From Monocercomonoides exilis (lineage: Eukaryota; Preaxostyla; Oxymonadida; Polymastigidae): a DNA stretch of 64,000 bases. The translations under genes and the position numbers were made by a program. This document shows, one piece after another, positions 33,001 to 45,937 of the stretch (positions within the stretch are counted from its first letter, which is position 1; every line of letters starts with the position of its first letter). The notes beneath the pieces were generated by a model that was not told the origin of the DNA, made no database searches, and was given only the letters and a program-made list of their open reading frames with translations. The stretch spans positions 372,001-436,000 of the forward strand of contig LSRY02000019.1 in assembly GCA_001643675.2 (NCBI GenBank), written 5' to 3'.

Positions 33001-34864
33001 TTGTTCAGAGCATTTCACTTTTCCTTTTAACATTTTTATCCAAATAAAAATCGTATCATCTGTGTTTTTTTCTAAATAAACGTAAAATTATTAGTGAAAT
33101 AAACTTTAACTCTCGGTTTTTTTTCTTTTTCTTTTATTTTCTTTTCTTTTTTTTTTTTTTTGACTTTGAAGCACATTTTGTTGGAATTTGGTCATATTTC
33201 CAATTAAAAACTTAAAGATCAAAATTGTTTAAAAAAATTGTATTATTTATACTTCAAAAAACTACACCAAATGAACCAATTAGCAATTTCGAAAAATAAA
33301 ATATAATTTATCAAAATTTTTTCATGATGGATTTCAGCGTTAATTTAAATAAATTATCTTCATTTAAAATATACCAACTTCATTTAAAATAAGCTCACTT
33401 TATTAGAAAAAAATGGATTTATTTGAATTGAAGAAGTCTATTCAAATTTCATCTGATGAAAACTTAATTGCTCGTATTTCTTTTTTTGAATTTCAAAGGA
33501 ATTAGGAATACAAAAATTTTGTAGGGATTGGCAGTTATTAATCTATTTCCAACAAAAGTGTTCAAATGTTTTTGAAGCTCTTGCATTTGATTGCCTCTCA
33601 CTTGTTCATTTTTTTCTCTAAAGTTTAAAACCTTTGTCAATCCTTTTAAAATACTAATCCATATTACAAATTTGTACACGCCTTTTTTTTTATCTCTTAT
33701 TAGCGTTTAAAAGATATGTTGATTTTCAAAAATATAATCAAGTCATAATATGATTTTCATAAAGCGCAAAAGATTATAAATAAATAATACAGCGGAATGA
33801 CAACACTGTTTGTCCATTTAGTGAGTGACAAAACAAAAAGGATAAAAAATAGAAATGAAAAAGCAAATATTAAAATGAAAATTTTAAACAGACAAGAAGA
33901 GAAATTGAGAGTTTTCAGAAAGACTCGATACTTCTTTAGCAAGCAAAGAGATGATCGATATATATGTTCAGCATATAAAATGTAAATAAAATAAATATTT
34001 TCAATATTAGTACATAAAACTGTTTAAAAACGTTAACCTTAAAAAGAAGTTGAATGCATATCAAACGAATCAAGATGAATACAATCTTTAAAAAAAAATA
34101 TTAAATAGATAAACTAATCAATAAAAATCGAATACATGAAGGGTATAAGAATAAAGCTTGACAAAAATAGCTTGGAAGGATAGAAGTTTTAAAACTGGAA
34201 GTTGATAATACATAACAAAACGACATATGTTTTTCAATGGAACTATAATTCCATTAATTTTTTTTTCAATTCATACTGAAGCAAAAACATTAACCCAACA
34301 ACATACAATAATTTAAAAAAAAAATTAAATATATAATTTTTAAAATAGACCACTTAAAGAAAATCAAAAATTGTATTTAAAAAAAAGTAGATATACAATA
34401 CGTAAGCAATAACATTAACACAATGCATTCAATCAACATATCGTACATAATTCAAAAAAAATAATAATTGATGAATAACAAGAAGTGAAACGACTTTGAA
34501 ATTAAGAAGCAAAGAATGCATGTAAATAAAAGTGACTTACGATGTGTTAGCAACGATGTATCACTTTAAGATGAAAAAAAAAGGTTAACATCAAAGACAG
34601 AAAGGTTAATGGAAAGCTACAGATTAGAATGCAGATAAATGATTATACATTGGTAGAAGGAAAATACAAATATACACGCGCACTAACTGAGGCTCGAAAA
34701 TAGAAGAAAATTACATATGTGATTGTTTGAAATGAATAAGATCAGCTTAAAAAAACACATAGAATACAGAACTTTGAAATAATTAACTCATTATTTCTTC
34801 CTCATCGAAGAAATTTTTATTTATACATCCCAAATGTTGTTGATAGACAACTCAAAATCGTGTG
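33001..34864. other. Intergenic, AT-rich
   Basis: A very AT-rich stretch between the decayed block and the cyclin gene. It holds motif array C and a T-rich run at about 33117-33165. Short frames at 33464-33679 and 33797-33985 show no family features. Confidence 0.55.
33330..33440. repeat. Degenerate TTTATTTGAATAAA-type motif array (copy C)
   Basis: Units such as AATTTAAATAAATTATC, TTCATTTAAAATATACC, TTCATTTAAAATAAGC and GGATTTATTTGAATTG follow one another at about 17-24 bp spacing, like arrays A and B. Confidence 0.6.
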
Positions 34865-36007
34865 TCATTGAGAATTTTTGCCTGCCACCGAGCATTCAAC
34901 AACATTGCTCGTTATTGATCCTGAACCCAAAACAGAGTTTGAACAAGGAGATGGATTAGGAGTTCGTGAAGGGCTTGTATTTGGGGTTACTTCGCATTGT
35001 TCACCTTTCAAAGTACTCAAATTTGTTGAATTTGTATCTGATTTCGTACTTAATGCTGCGCTATTAGTTGTATTTGAATTATTGCTACTATCAGTGCAAG
35101 AAACACTTAAAGAAGAAGTCGAAGAAGATTTTTTTGGAATAGAACTCGAAGATGAAAGCTGGGTATTTACAGCAAAATCTCCGGTTCCTTCAGTCAAAGG
35201 CTTTGAGCTATTTGTAATTTGATTTGAAGGATCCGCGTTTGTTGAAAGTGCCATTAAATAATAGTGATATGTTGCTTCATTAACGGTTACAGAGTAGTCC
35301 AGCAAAGCGAGAATTGTTCGCTCGAATTCATTCAAAGTGAGAAGAGGTAATTGAAAAGCTTCAGCCATCATCTTATTCTTAAATGTGTGATCGCTATTTT
35401 GTTTATGTGCAATAAGCAAACACACAAAGAATGCACTTTTCATACTTCCCCGAAGAAGAATAAATGTTCCGCATTTCCAATGCTTTTTCCACAATTCATC
35501 AAATAAAATTACAGCTTGAACGATTTCCGTTGTTCGAAACCGAAGATGAGTTTGGAGCACTTTCAAAGCCTTTAACGTTGAAGTATATGTTTCTGCCTGA
35601 GTTGCTAATAGGCATTGTTGATATTCGTTTTCCAAACCTTTTTCCACAAGTCCTCTAAGTTTTAATCCACATGAAGTGTCAATCCCGCATGATCTGTCTT
35701 TCATTCCTGAGCGATAGAAATATGAAGCAACTTCCGTTAAACCTGTTTTTGCGCAAATGGGACAACAACTCTCATAATCAATGTCTGCTCTTTTATCCAT
35801 CGCTAAAACTCCAAGACTCAAAGATGCCACTTGGGACACATGACTAGCTGCCATTGAAAGCACATTTGAAGGAGCAGGAACTGGATCCAAAACAGATGCA
35901 ACAGGATCGCAACATGCATAAGCAGGAGGTGCCGAATGCTTCGGCTCTTGTGGCTTACACGATTTTGAAGTTAAACTTTGGGTATACTTATCTTTATCTG
36001 TATTCAT
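34865..36007 (-). CDS. Cyclin-box protein
   Basis: Intronless frame of 380 residues. A Pro/Ser-rich N-terminus with a C-C-P-I-C motif is followed by a cyclin N-terminal box (about residues 138-252). The box has T-E-I-V-Q-A-V-I-L-F-D-E-L-W, R-G-S-M-K-S-A-F-F-V-C-L-L-I-A-H-K, then K-M-M-A-E-A-F-Q-L-P and N-E-F-E-R-T-I-L-A-L-L-D-Y-S-V-T-V. The last part matches the Pho80/cyclin-Y style box, in which N-E-F..E...L..L.Y...V is typical. The C-terminal 120 residues are a Ser/Thr/Asn-rich disordered tail. It should activate a cyclin-dependent kinase; the partner is unknown. It is divergent from SMC4. Confidence 0.82.
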   Translation of the reverse strand: MNTDKDKYTQSLTSKSCKPQEPKHSAPPAYACCDPVASVLDPVPAPSNVLSMAASHVSQVASLSLGVLAMDKRADIDYESCCPICAKTGLTEVASYFYRSGMKDRSCGIDTSCGLKLRGLVEKGLENEYQQCLLATQAETYTSTLKALKVLQTHLRFRTTEIVQAVILFDELWKKHWKCGTFILLRGSMKSAFFVCLLIAHKQNSDHTFKNKMMAEAFQLPLLTLNEFERTILALLDYSVTVNEATYHYYLMALSTNADPSNQITNSSKPLTEGTGDFAVNTQLSSSSSIPKKSSSTSSLSVSCTDSSNNSNTTNSAALSTKSDTNSTNLSTLKGEQCEVTPNTSPSRTPNPSPCSNSVLGSGSITSNVVECSVAGKNSQ

Positions 36008-36551
36008 TTGCGAAATGATGAAACTTTAAATCCAACACTAACCTTTCGATCTTACGCCCTTATTGTACATTATTGAAGATCTCCTTTTCAACATAATTAA
36101 TAATTCAATTTTGACTTTTTTTCTAGAAAAGTGGATAAAACAATTATAAGATTATTATCTTCATTTATCAAAGAATATATTATATTATATATTTTTGAAC
36201 CGAATGTTTCTTTGAAAATTAAAAAAGTGTATGAAAAACAAAAAAATGAATAAAACACACTACACTTTGCATAAATTGATTTTGGAATAAATTCTATGAA
36301 TTTTCTGTAAAAGAAAACAATGATTTATTCGAAATATTTTGTTTCAGATATGAAAATGAATGAAAAAGTTTTTTTCAGAAATTATTTTTTTCAAGAACAC
36401 TATTAATGTGTTTTTCATGTCTTTTCGATTTTATGCATTTGTTAATGTGATATGATATTTATTCACGCATGTTACTTTAAAAATAATTGAAGAAATTCAA
36501 AAAGATTACTTTCTAAATGTGCCCATAAGAATAATAAGTTAACTCGAAAAA
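36008..36551. other. Divergent intergenic region, cyclin/SMC4
   Basis: AT-rich DNA of about 540 bp between two start codons on opposite strands. It must hold both promoters. No recognisable element beyond A/T runs. Confidence 0.5.
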
Positions 36552-39500
36552 ATGGAAAGAAATGCTAAAAGACTTATTATTACTTCCATAGACTTGGAAA
36601 ACTTCAAGTCATATTATGGAAAACATACAATAGGACCATTTCATCCCGTTTGCAAGCATTTTCTATTTTCCATACAGACAAAAAATACCTTTTTATATTT
36701 TAATGATTCATGAAATTCAGAGTTTTTCATGTGTTATAGGTCCGAATGGGAGCGGAAAGTCAAATGTTATTGAGGCTATTCTTTTTGTATTTGGATTTCG
36801 TGCACGTGACATGAGAATGAAAAGAGCAGAAGAGCTTATTCACAAAAGCGAGGAACATATGGACACAACACATGTTACAGTTTCTATTCATTTCGGACAT
36901 GCATTTGAAAAAGTATCTTTTTTTGTTTGGTAATTTCAGAGGTTTAATATCATTTTTTAAAACATTAAAATTATACAGGCAGATGGAAGCGTCAGTGTTG
37001 AAGAGACGGGGCAGTTTGTTGTAAGTCGAACAGTAGTTTGTAGGGGGAAGTCAAGTAGTTCAATATATAAAATAGACAATCGCGAATGCTCGATTAAAGA
37101 ACTGGAGGAACGCTTGAAGCAAGAAAGGCTTGATATTCGGCAGAATCGATATGTAATTCTTCAAGGAGAAGTTGAATCCATAGGTCTTATGAAGCCAAAA
37201 GGAATTTCTGAAAAAGACATTGGACTTTTGGAATACATTGAGGAAATTATTGGAACAAATCGCTTCATAAAACCTATTTATCTGTCAGAGGAAAAGAAAA
37301 AAGAACTTGACTTGGTGTGTGATCGGAAAATTGCAGTAGCAAAAATAGCTGAGCATGAATTAAACGAGTTAGAAGGTCCCAAGGAAGAAGCAGAACTGTA
37401 CGTTGAGAAACAGGTTGAACTGATATGCTTGAAGGCGCGAAAGTGTTATTGCACTTTGAGAGATGCACAGGTAAAAGGCTCGCAGCAGAGACGAGATTAC
37501 GAAGAGTCGCAACGTCTGCTGAAGGAGCGAAGAGATGAATTAGCCCAGCTTAAAATAGAGGAAAAGGATTTGAATGCTGAGTACGTGCAGAAGAAGAAGA
37601 TTTTTGATCAGAAAGCTGCGGAGATGACTGAAGTGACGAATCAGTTGCAAGAAAAGCAAAACGTCGACAAGCAACTGGAGAAAAAATCCAATGAACTTCT
37701 AAAAAAGAAGAAAGTCATAGAAAAGAAGATACAAGAAAACGCGACCATAAAGCAGAAAGAAGAGAAAGCTGCTGCAGAGGCTGAGGAGAGGCTGAAGATC
37801 ACAGAAACAGAAAGTGAGAAGTTTCAGGAGCAAATTGACCAGCACGAGCAGTCGCTGGCGGAGATGAGGGAGCAGCTGTCTGGAGCCACTGCGCCTCAGC
37901 GTGCAGAGATCGATGCGCTGACACAGAAAAGAGGAGAGCCTGAACGGGAGCTGAGGACACTTCAAGCGAGCGTGAAGGAGCTGGAAAAGGAGATTCAGCA
38001 GCGAACAGAAAACGAGAAGCGGTCGACTGCTGCAACACAAGAAGCCAAAGAAAGCTTGACGAGGCTCGGCCAAATGAAGAAAGTGAACGAAGAGCGGCTG
38101 GATAGCATTGTTGCGTCAACACGCAAAAAGACAGAAGACATTTCACAGAACGAGAAAAAAATTGCAGAGCTGCAAAGACTCGAAGCACAGATATCATCAC
38201 AAATCATTGAACTTCAGTCAAATATTTCTTCATTTGAAGAAAAACGGCAGGGTATTTCAGCGATGGACAAGGCGATGAAAGCGCTTTCTGAGCTGCAGAA
38301 AAAGGGCAAAATAAAAGGCTTCTACGGAAGGCTTGGCTCGCTCGGCCGGATCCGCCGCTTCTGCAAGAACGCTGTTCTTTCGGCAGGCGGCAGCAAGTTC
38401 ATCAATTTTGTTGTGGAGACTGCAGACGAGGCGACTATCTGTGTGAATGAGCTGAAGAAGAAAGGGATTGGCGTTGAGACGTTTATTGTACTGGAGCAGA
38501 TGGCGAAGCAGCTGAAAAGCGAGATGGAGGTATCACACGATGAATACAACAGATGGGTGGATCATTGGAAAGCACAGCAGCAGCACCCCCATCATCAGCA
38601 GCAGAAGGCAGGTGGAAAAACAAGCACAGCCGGGAAGGAAATCCCTCAGCTTCTGTTTGATCTGATAGAGCCAGTGCACGAGCGATTCCTTATTTGCTTT
38701 TATTATGCAGTGCGGAAGACGCTTGTGGTGGATGACTTGGGAGATGCGCTTCATTATGCATTTGAAGATGACTTGCACAGGAAAAAAGTGGTTACATTGG
38801 ACGGAGAAGTGGTTGATCCGTCTGGGACGATGAGGGGATTTGCAGGCAGATCAGATCAGGACAAGCAAAATGCAACGAGAGGAGGAGGAAAAGAGAAGAG
38901 AGAAAGAGAAAGAGAAGCGAAAAGAAATGAATTCGTGCTTATTTCTGATACAAATGCTCGAGTCATCACAAACGAAGAAGAACAGGAATACGAAGAGCAA
39001 AAGAAGACATTGGGGCATAAAGATGAAGAGCTGAAGAAGATAAGAGAAGAGCTTATAATAGCTGAAACTGATGTGAAGATGGCAAGACAGTCAACAGAGC
39101 AATTGATAGTTGAACAGAAAAAGTGCAGGCTGGATCACGAGGTATGCCTTTTTCATAACTTTTTTTTTCAATTCTTTTCCATTATTTTTTTCTCTCGCAT
39201 TATTTTTTTAAAAACAAATAGAGCATAATTCAGCAACTGTCAAACGTTGAAGCAGAACTCAAAAGGTTGACGCAATCCGCAGCAGGCTTTGGTTCTTCCC
39301 GTTTGTCATCAGAGCCAGCAAAATCGATTCAAGAGCTTCAAGAACAGCTAGAAGTGAAGATGGCAAAGATGCGCGAATTGAAGCAGGAAGTCGATGAAAT
39401 CAACAAAAAAGTGGATGAGCTGCGGGCAGAAATTGATTCAAAAGGAGGAAATGAGATGAAGCAGCTGAAAGACGAGATGGAGACGCTGCAGCGTTTGGTT

Positions 39501-41410
39501 GATGAAAAGCAAAAGGCATCAAATGAGTTTAGCCACAAGCTGAAGACATCAAAGAAAGGTGTCAGCGAAGCCAACAATCAAATTGCAAAGGGAGAAGCAG
39601 AAATGAAAAAACTGGACAAACAACTCAACGAAATTGAAGAGCAAAAAGCAAAGAACTTGGAAGAAGCATCCGCTCATTACACCAAAAAGGAAGAGATTAA
39701 GACGGAAATGATGGGGCTGCCAGAAAAATTGGAGGAGTTGGAAGCAACACACAAAGAGAAAAAGGAGTTAATGATGAAAAAAAGGATTGAAGAGGTGATG
39801 ATTTCAGAGAAAGTTGAGGATCTCAAAAAAGTGGTGAAGGAAAATGAAAGAAGAATGGCAAAGTTGTTGGAAGAACTTGGGACACTGAAAAACACAACTG
39901 TTGGGTTTGTGTATTTAAATGAGGATTTTTTGTTCCTGTTTTGAAAGAGACTGAATATTTTTATTTATTTCTTTATTATTTTTATTATTTTTATTCCTTT
40001 TATATTTCATCTGATTTATTTGTTGCTATTGTGATATACCTTTTTTGCCTGTTACACTACAAATGATTTTATTAGACCTGATGATCAGAAAGTCTCGCTT
40101 GATTTTCTTGAAAGCGACTCTGGTAAGGAGCAAAGCACAACAGCTCGTTCTTCCACAGCCGCAAACACTTCTGAACCCACAGCACCTCTTTCACTTCACT
40201 CTGCCTCTTCTTCATCAGCTGACACTTCATCAACTGCAAACGATGCATCTGCTTCACTCACTTCTTCTTCTCCTCCTTCTTCCCCGATAAAGCCACCAAC
40301 TCTTGCTACGTCATTCACCGACATGAAGGAAATTGATCTGGCAATACACAGAATCACAGATGCCTTGTCTCGCGTCCAGATTGATCTAACCACCATTGCG
40401 AGATACAAACAAAAAGAAATTGAGCTAAATGAAAAAATAAAAGAATTGAACGAAGCAATAAGCGACAGAGAGGCAGAAAAGCAGAACTGTGAAAACTTAA
40501 AAGAGCAAAGATTGACTGAGTTCATGACTGGATTCCGGCTGATAGCAAAGAAAGTGAAGGAGATGTATCAGGTGTGTACAATCTTTTAGTGCGAGATTTT
40601 AATGCCAATCATTATGAAATATGTTTTTTAACTCCCGATGCAAACATGATATTTCCTTTTATTTTAACTTATACATATCAGATGCTAACACTCGGAGGTG
40701 ATGCTGAACTTGAACTGAAAGACGGATCAGATCCGTTCACAGAAGGACTTGTTTACAACGTTCGTCCGCCCACAAAAAGCTGGAAAGCAAATACATTCTT
40801 ATCTGGTGGTGAAAAGGTCAGTATTTTATTTTTTCAACTGTAGAATGAATATGAATTATGATTTGTTTTCTTTTATTGGCTTGGACTTTTTTTATTTTGA
40901 ATTAACTTTTGTTCATTGAACCTAATTTTATAGACGCTATCATCTCTTGCACTGGTATTCGCGCTTCATCGTTTTTTACCCAATCCTCTTTTTGTGATGG
41001 ATGAGATTGATGCTGCTTTGGATTCCCGCAATGCATTGATTGTGGCAAACTACATCAAAACGCAAACTCGAAATGCACAATTTATTGTGGTCTCTCTAAA
41101 AAATGACATGTTTGAGTTAGCAGATAGACTTATTGGAATATACAAAATTGATAATTGTGCGAGTTCATTGGCAATTACCCCCTCGTTATTCGTTCAACCT
41201 CGTGTTGAGCAGACAATGGAAATACACCAAGATGTTAAGCCTCAGTTAATGTTGGAACTTGGAATGGGAACAGGGACAGAAATGGACGAAGAAATGGAAA
41301 GGGAAGAAAACGAGAAAAGAAAGAGAGAAGCGAATGAGAATGTGAATGAAGAGATTGAAGAACAGCCACCAGAAATACTTATGCAAGATGAAGTGAATTT
41401 TTTAACTTAA
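36552..41410 (+). CDS. SMC4: Condensin subunit SMC4
   Basis: Seven exons (36552-36647, 36721-36912, 36979-39141, 39222-39904, 40076-40571, 40682-40816, 40934-41410) give 1413 residues. The N-terminal head has Y-Y-G-K-H-T-I-G-P-F-H and Walker A GPNGSGKSN (about residue 39). Coiled coils flank the hinge (G-F-Y-G-R-L-G-S-L-G-R-I ... N-F-V-V-E-T). The C-terminal head has LSGGEK (1250-1255) and Walker B FVMDEIDAALD, then the SMC4-type K-N-D-M-F-E-L-A-D-R-L-I-G-I-Y-K. It is the condensin ATPase that compacts mitotic chromosomes. A Ser/Thr-rich insert of about 60 residues opens exon 5 within the C-terminal coiled coil. Donors are GTTTGC, GTATCT, GTATGC, GTTTGT, GTGTGT and GTCAGT. Confidence 0.95.
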
Positions 41411-41765
41411 ATACTCAAAAAAAATTTTTTTTTTTATTTTATTTAATAAATTTAATTTTTATGAAATTTTTATGAAATTTTTTATTTATATTTTTTTGTA
41501 ATTTTTGAAAATCAATAATTTTTCAGAAACAACATTCTTTTTATTGAAACAAAGGTTTCCATTAAAAGAATCAGACTTTGACAGATTTCATGAGTAATAC
41601 TCGTAACAAATCATTCTTTTCCTTAATAAATATAACTTATTCATAATTAATTCAATTTGCTGAAAAGAATCTCTCTCTCCGAAATTTTCTTTTTTGTGTT
41701 TTTCTTATACCATAATAAAATATTTCTTCAATAAAAGCTGAGATTTTTTTGTATCCATAAAAATT
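41411..41765. other. Intergenic, AT-rich
   Basis: Gap between tandem SMC4 and the DeSI-like gene. It is made of A/T runs with repeated ATGAAATTTTTATGAAATTTTTT; no gene is seen. Confidence 0.5.
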
Positions 41766-44545
41766 ATGCAAGATGATTCACTTTCACATGAAGGAATACC
41801 AATTTATGTGAATGTATATCATCTTTTACTAAAAGGAAAAAATTTGAACACTTCATTTTTTGTTTGTTTTTCAAGTTATCTCCCTTCGCTTTTTGTTTGA
41901 AAAAAATAGTTGTTGATTGTCCAATCATTTTTTGATAGGGATTATATCATACTGGTGTTCAAATTAAGTTTAAAGGTTTTTCCTTTTATTTCAATGACAA
42001 AAAACTTTTGAAGCAAGCTTTTCTTTTTAAGAATATGCATTTGGAGGAGGTAGAGAAGGTTCTGGTGTTTGGACTCAACGTCCACAGAGAGCTCCAAAAG
42101 GGTGCTCTTTTAAAGAACAATTATCAATGGGTGAAACTCACAAATCTGACGAAGAAGTTTTTAATATTCTCCAAAGCATGAGAAAGGAATATACAGCGGA
42201 ATCTTATCACATCGTTAAACGAAATTGCAACCATTTTTCTGAAGACTTGTGCTTAAGGCTTGTTGGAAAATGCTTACCAAAATGGGTCAATCGCCCTGCT
42301 GCATGCGCTTCATTTTTTATTGGAAAAAATCAACGTTTGCCTCTCTATAATTTTGTTTTTATTTATTTTTCATCTCATAGCCAAATCGTTTTATGCACCA
42401 AAAGCATCTGATAATCAAGAAGACTTCTCGTTGACAGTGATTGCTAAGCCTCCGTTATTTGCGCCCAAACCGTTAGTATCTGTCCGCTCCAGATCCCTGA
42501 CACCGTCTGCCAGCATCTCTCCTCCATCTGCAAGCACATTTGCTGATGATGATGTTAAAAGGGATACTTCACCACTCAGACATATCAGCCCTTTTCCCGA
42601 AAAAAAAGCTTGCGATTTTCAGACAAATCAGGAATTTTCACAACATTTTTCATCGCTATCAAAGCCATTGACATTTGCAGCATCAGCAGATATGCCACGT
42701 GTGACAGGGCATTGCCCTTCAGCCTCTTCCTTCTCCTCATCTGCGGCCATGTGTCTTGTGCAGCGCAACTCTCAAAAACCGCAGCCTCGCTCTGATGAAG
42801 CTGCTTCAACTTCAAACTCAGAGAAAATTTCAACAGCAATTCCATCTGATTGTACCTCAAACGAAGTATCGGAAAGCGTTCACCAAGCTATTGTCCATTC
42901 ATTAGCGCCACCTCTGATTTATTGGAGCCCTGAAAGTGGAAGTGCAAAATTGAATAGCAGGCAGAAAGAGAAGGATGAAGCAAATCCGCTTTGTGCAAAA
43001 AGAAGCCAACATTTGACAGGAGATGACGCAAGTCAATTGAGCGAAAAGAATTTTGACATGAAGGTTAGACCGATTGACTCGGGAAAAGATGAAGTTGAAA
43101 AGATACCACACAATGGAAGAAATGAAGGCAAAACAAACCTTCCATTTTTCTCATCAATTAATAATAATTTCATTTCCTACGCAAATCCGACACATTTATC
43201 ACAGCAATCGCTGCGAAATCCTCAAAATGATAGAACCGCAATGCAAAAACTCATAAAAATTGAAAAAACGCAAAAGGAAGTTATGGAAGAAGAAGCAGAA
43301 CGCCTCAGAATCAAAAAGAAGTTGATTGAACAAAGCGAAAATGAGGTTATAGACATATCCAAACTTCCTCCTCCTCCATATCTCACACCATCTCCTTCTC
43401 CTTCTCCTTCTCCCTCACCTTCACCTTCACCTTCACCTTGTATGAAAGAAAAGTACGCACAGAAAGATTCTAACACTATTTCAGTTCAAACAGTCTGCGC
43501 CTCTGAAAAGGACGATATGATTCAATTCTCGACATTATCGCATTCTTCTTCCTTTTCCGCCGCCTCCTCCTCTTCTTCCACTTCCTCCTCTTCTTCTTCT
43601 TTGGCTTCTTTTCCATCTTCTTTTAAAAATCCAGCATCTTCTCAGATAAATGTGAAAAGTGCTAACACTCAACAAACAGTTGTTTCATTGCCAACATTGG
43701 CAAATGAGCAAACATCAACAAATTTATCACTTGAAGCACGGTATTTGTCATTTTTGGATGAGAAAGACAATCTTCATTCAAATAGATATACCCCTTCTCT
43801 TCATTCTTCATCATTATCATCTTCTTCTCCTTCATTATTACCTTCCTCTTCCCACTCTTCTTTTTCTTCTTCTTCTAATTCCTCGTTCAACACTTCAAAA
43901 TCCACTATTTCTCGCTCCTCCATTCGAAATTCTTCTTTTGATTCCGTTTTTTCGTTGAATTCAGAGGTTCAGGATCACATCTCATCTTTCCAAACTTCAC
44001 CACTTGTTTATTTACCTTCTTCTTCTTCTTCTTCTTCTTCTTCCTCATCTACATCTTCTCCTTCTTCTCCTTCTTCATTTGGTGCTCCTAAATCGAGGAG
44101 CTTGCATAGTGACATCAGGCTCCAGCGAAAGAAGAAGAGAGAAGAAGACATAAAAGCTGAACAAGACAAACAGCAAAAAATTGATTTTTCGGAACACAAA
44201 ACGAATTCGGAAAATATTTCAAAAGATTCAAAGAAATGTTTAAGTCAAAAAGAGAAGAATAAGTTCGAAGGGGAAGATGAAGCATTATTGAATCATGAGT
44301 TAGATAATTGTCAAGATAGTTCAATAAAAAAATCCTCACAACACGAAAAAGAAGCAACTTTTGATATGAAATCTGATATTCATTCAGCTCGATTGAGCTT
44401 GTCAAAAGAAACAGCTGTCAAATCCGGTGAAGAGCAAGTGAACTGTTATCTTCCGTCTTTTCCCTCAAAAAATGCATCCAAAATGAAACATCTTCGACAT
44501 TTATCTCAACCAAGTGTTGTTCATTCACACAAGTTTGTGCCTTGA
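41766..44545 (+). CDS. PPPDE/DeSI-type thiol peptidase with long disordered tail
   Basis: Exons 41766-41861, 41939-41975, 42032-42334 and 42381-44545 give 866 residues. The first 140 form a DeSI2-like PPPDE domain. I-P-I-Y-V-N-V-Y-H-L is the first strand; G-L-Y-H-T-G-V-Q-I carries the catalytic His (about residue 36), followed by E-Y-A-F-G-G-G; and V-K-R-N-C-N-H-F-S carries the catalytic Cys (about 110), then P-K-W-V-N-R. Family members remove SUMO or ubiquitin-like modifiers or palmitate. About 720 further residues are disordered and Ser/Pro/Lys-rich, with a PSPSPSPS run and several polyserine tracts, compared with 170-200 residues in total for typical members. Exon 2 is only 37 nt. Donors are GTTTGT, GTTTTT and GTTTGC. 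An internal ATG in the other frame at 42260 is an artefact of the last intron. Confidence 0.85.
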
Positions 44546-45233
44546 CAGGCAAATGGTGCAATTGATGGATTTGTTTGTTTGCAATGGAGTTCTGTTTATT
44601 TTCTATTCTTTACGTGGGTTTCAGTATTCATATTATAAATATATATATATATGGTTATTAGTGAGTGTTTAATTAAAACTTATTTTTATTTTGAATTAGA
44701 AATTGACTAGTAATTTTATTTTCTGTTCCAAACATTTATTTCAATCATTAAATCTTTAACGTTTTTCTGTGTTGAATGAGAATGTATTTAATCCCTAAAA
44801 GAGAGAGAAAGAAAGAAAGAAAGAATTATTCAATGATTTTCTTTTCTTTTTTATTTTTCATTCGTATTTTGAATTTTTTTCTTCTGTTTAAAGAAAATTT
44901 GCAAATGGCTGAATAACAAGTATTCACACACACCCTTCAAGTGATAATGTCATAGAGACAAACATTAACAGCATGAAGAGAATAAATAAAGAATAAAAAC
45001 GAGGCAATAAAGTGATGTCACCGATATACATAGTGAAAAGAGGATGAATATATTTCACAAAACAAAAAAATTTGGTAAAAGGTGGAAAAATGAAAAGAAA
45101 AAAAGAAAAAGAAAAAGAAAAAAGAATATTTCTGAACTCTTCAATAAACAGACACATATTACAAGAAAAAACAAAATAACAGCAAACAAACAACGAAATT
45201 ACAATAATAAACAAACAAAACAAAATAAATTCT
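44546..45233. other. Convergent intergenic region
   Basis: Between the 3' ends of the DeSI-like gene (+) and the kinase (-). It has an AT dinucleotide run (about 44636-44650) and an AAAG microsatellite (about 44806-44826). No gene is seen. Confidence 0.55.
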
Positions 45234-45891
45234 CTAATATTGTTTGCTATTGAAAAAATCTGTAAATATAGACTTTGGCTTAAGAATTGGAGGATTTTGA
45301 GGCTGGGGTTGTGGTTGAGGATTAGTCGCATTCAGAGAATAAGAAGAAGAAGAAGAAGACGGGACAGGAGGCAGCGTGGTAGATGGAGAGGAAGAAAGCC
45401 GAAGCAGACTCAGCGAAGAAAAGGGATTTACAGTGGAAAGAGTCTCGTCTGATAATAATGGCAATGATGTTGAAGAAGATGATGATGATGAAGGCATCTG
45501 TGATGCAACCGAAGACGATGACTGGCCCATCGAAAGAGAGCTGAAGCCAACAGCCCCTCCGTTCAGCATCAACGGAGGTGGAGACTTTCGGTTGGATTGT
45601 GCAGAAGGAGTCTGTTGCTGATGATGATGGTAAGCATACGAAGAGAAAGGGGAGATGACAGAGAAGATGGACTCGGCAGTGGGCGCAGACGGGAGTGAAG
45701 GCGACTGTTTGCCCCGCTTCCGCTTCTGCTGCTGGTGTTTGGGAAGGAACGGGTTTGGCAGCGGAGGAGAGGAAGGGATGGAAGTGTGGAATTTGGTGTC
45801 TTCGAAGGGTGAAGTGGATGAGGAAGACAAGGAAGAAGAAGAAGAAGAAGAAGAAGAAGAAGAAGAAGAAGAAGAAGAAGAAGAAGAAGAA

Positions 45892-45937
<46 letters not shown>

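Noticed and set aside
42127-42411. DeSI-like domain as an independent 94-residue gene
   Set aside because: It joins in phase to two upstream exons carrying the catalytic His and to the long downstream exon.
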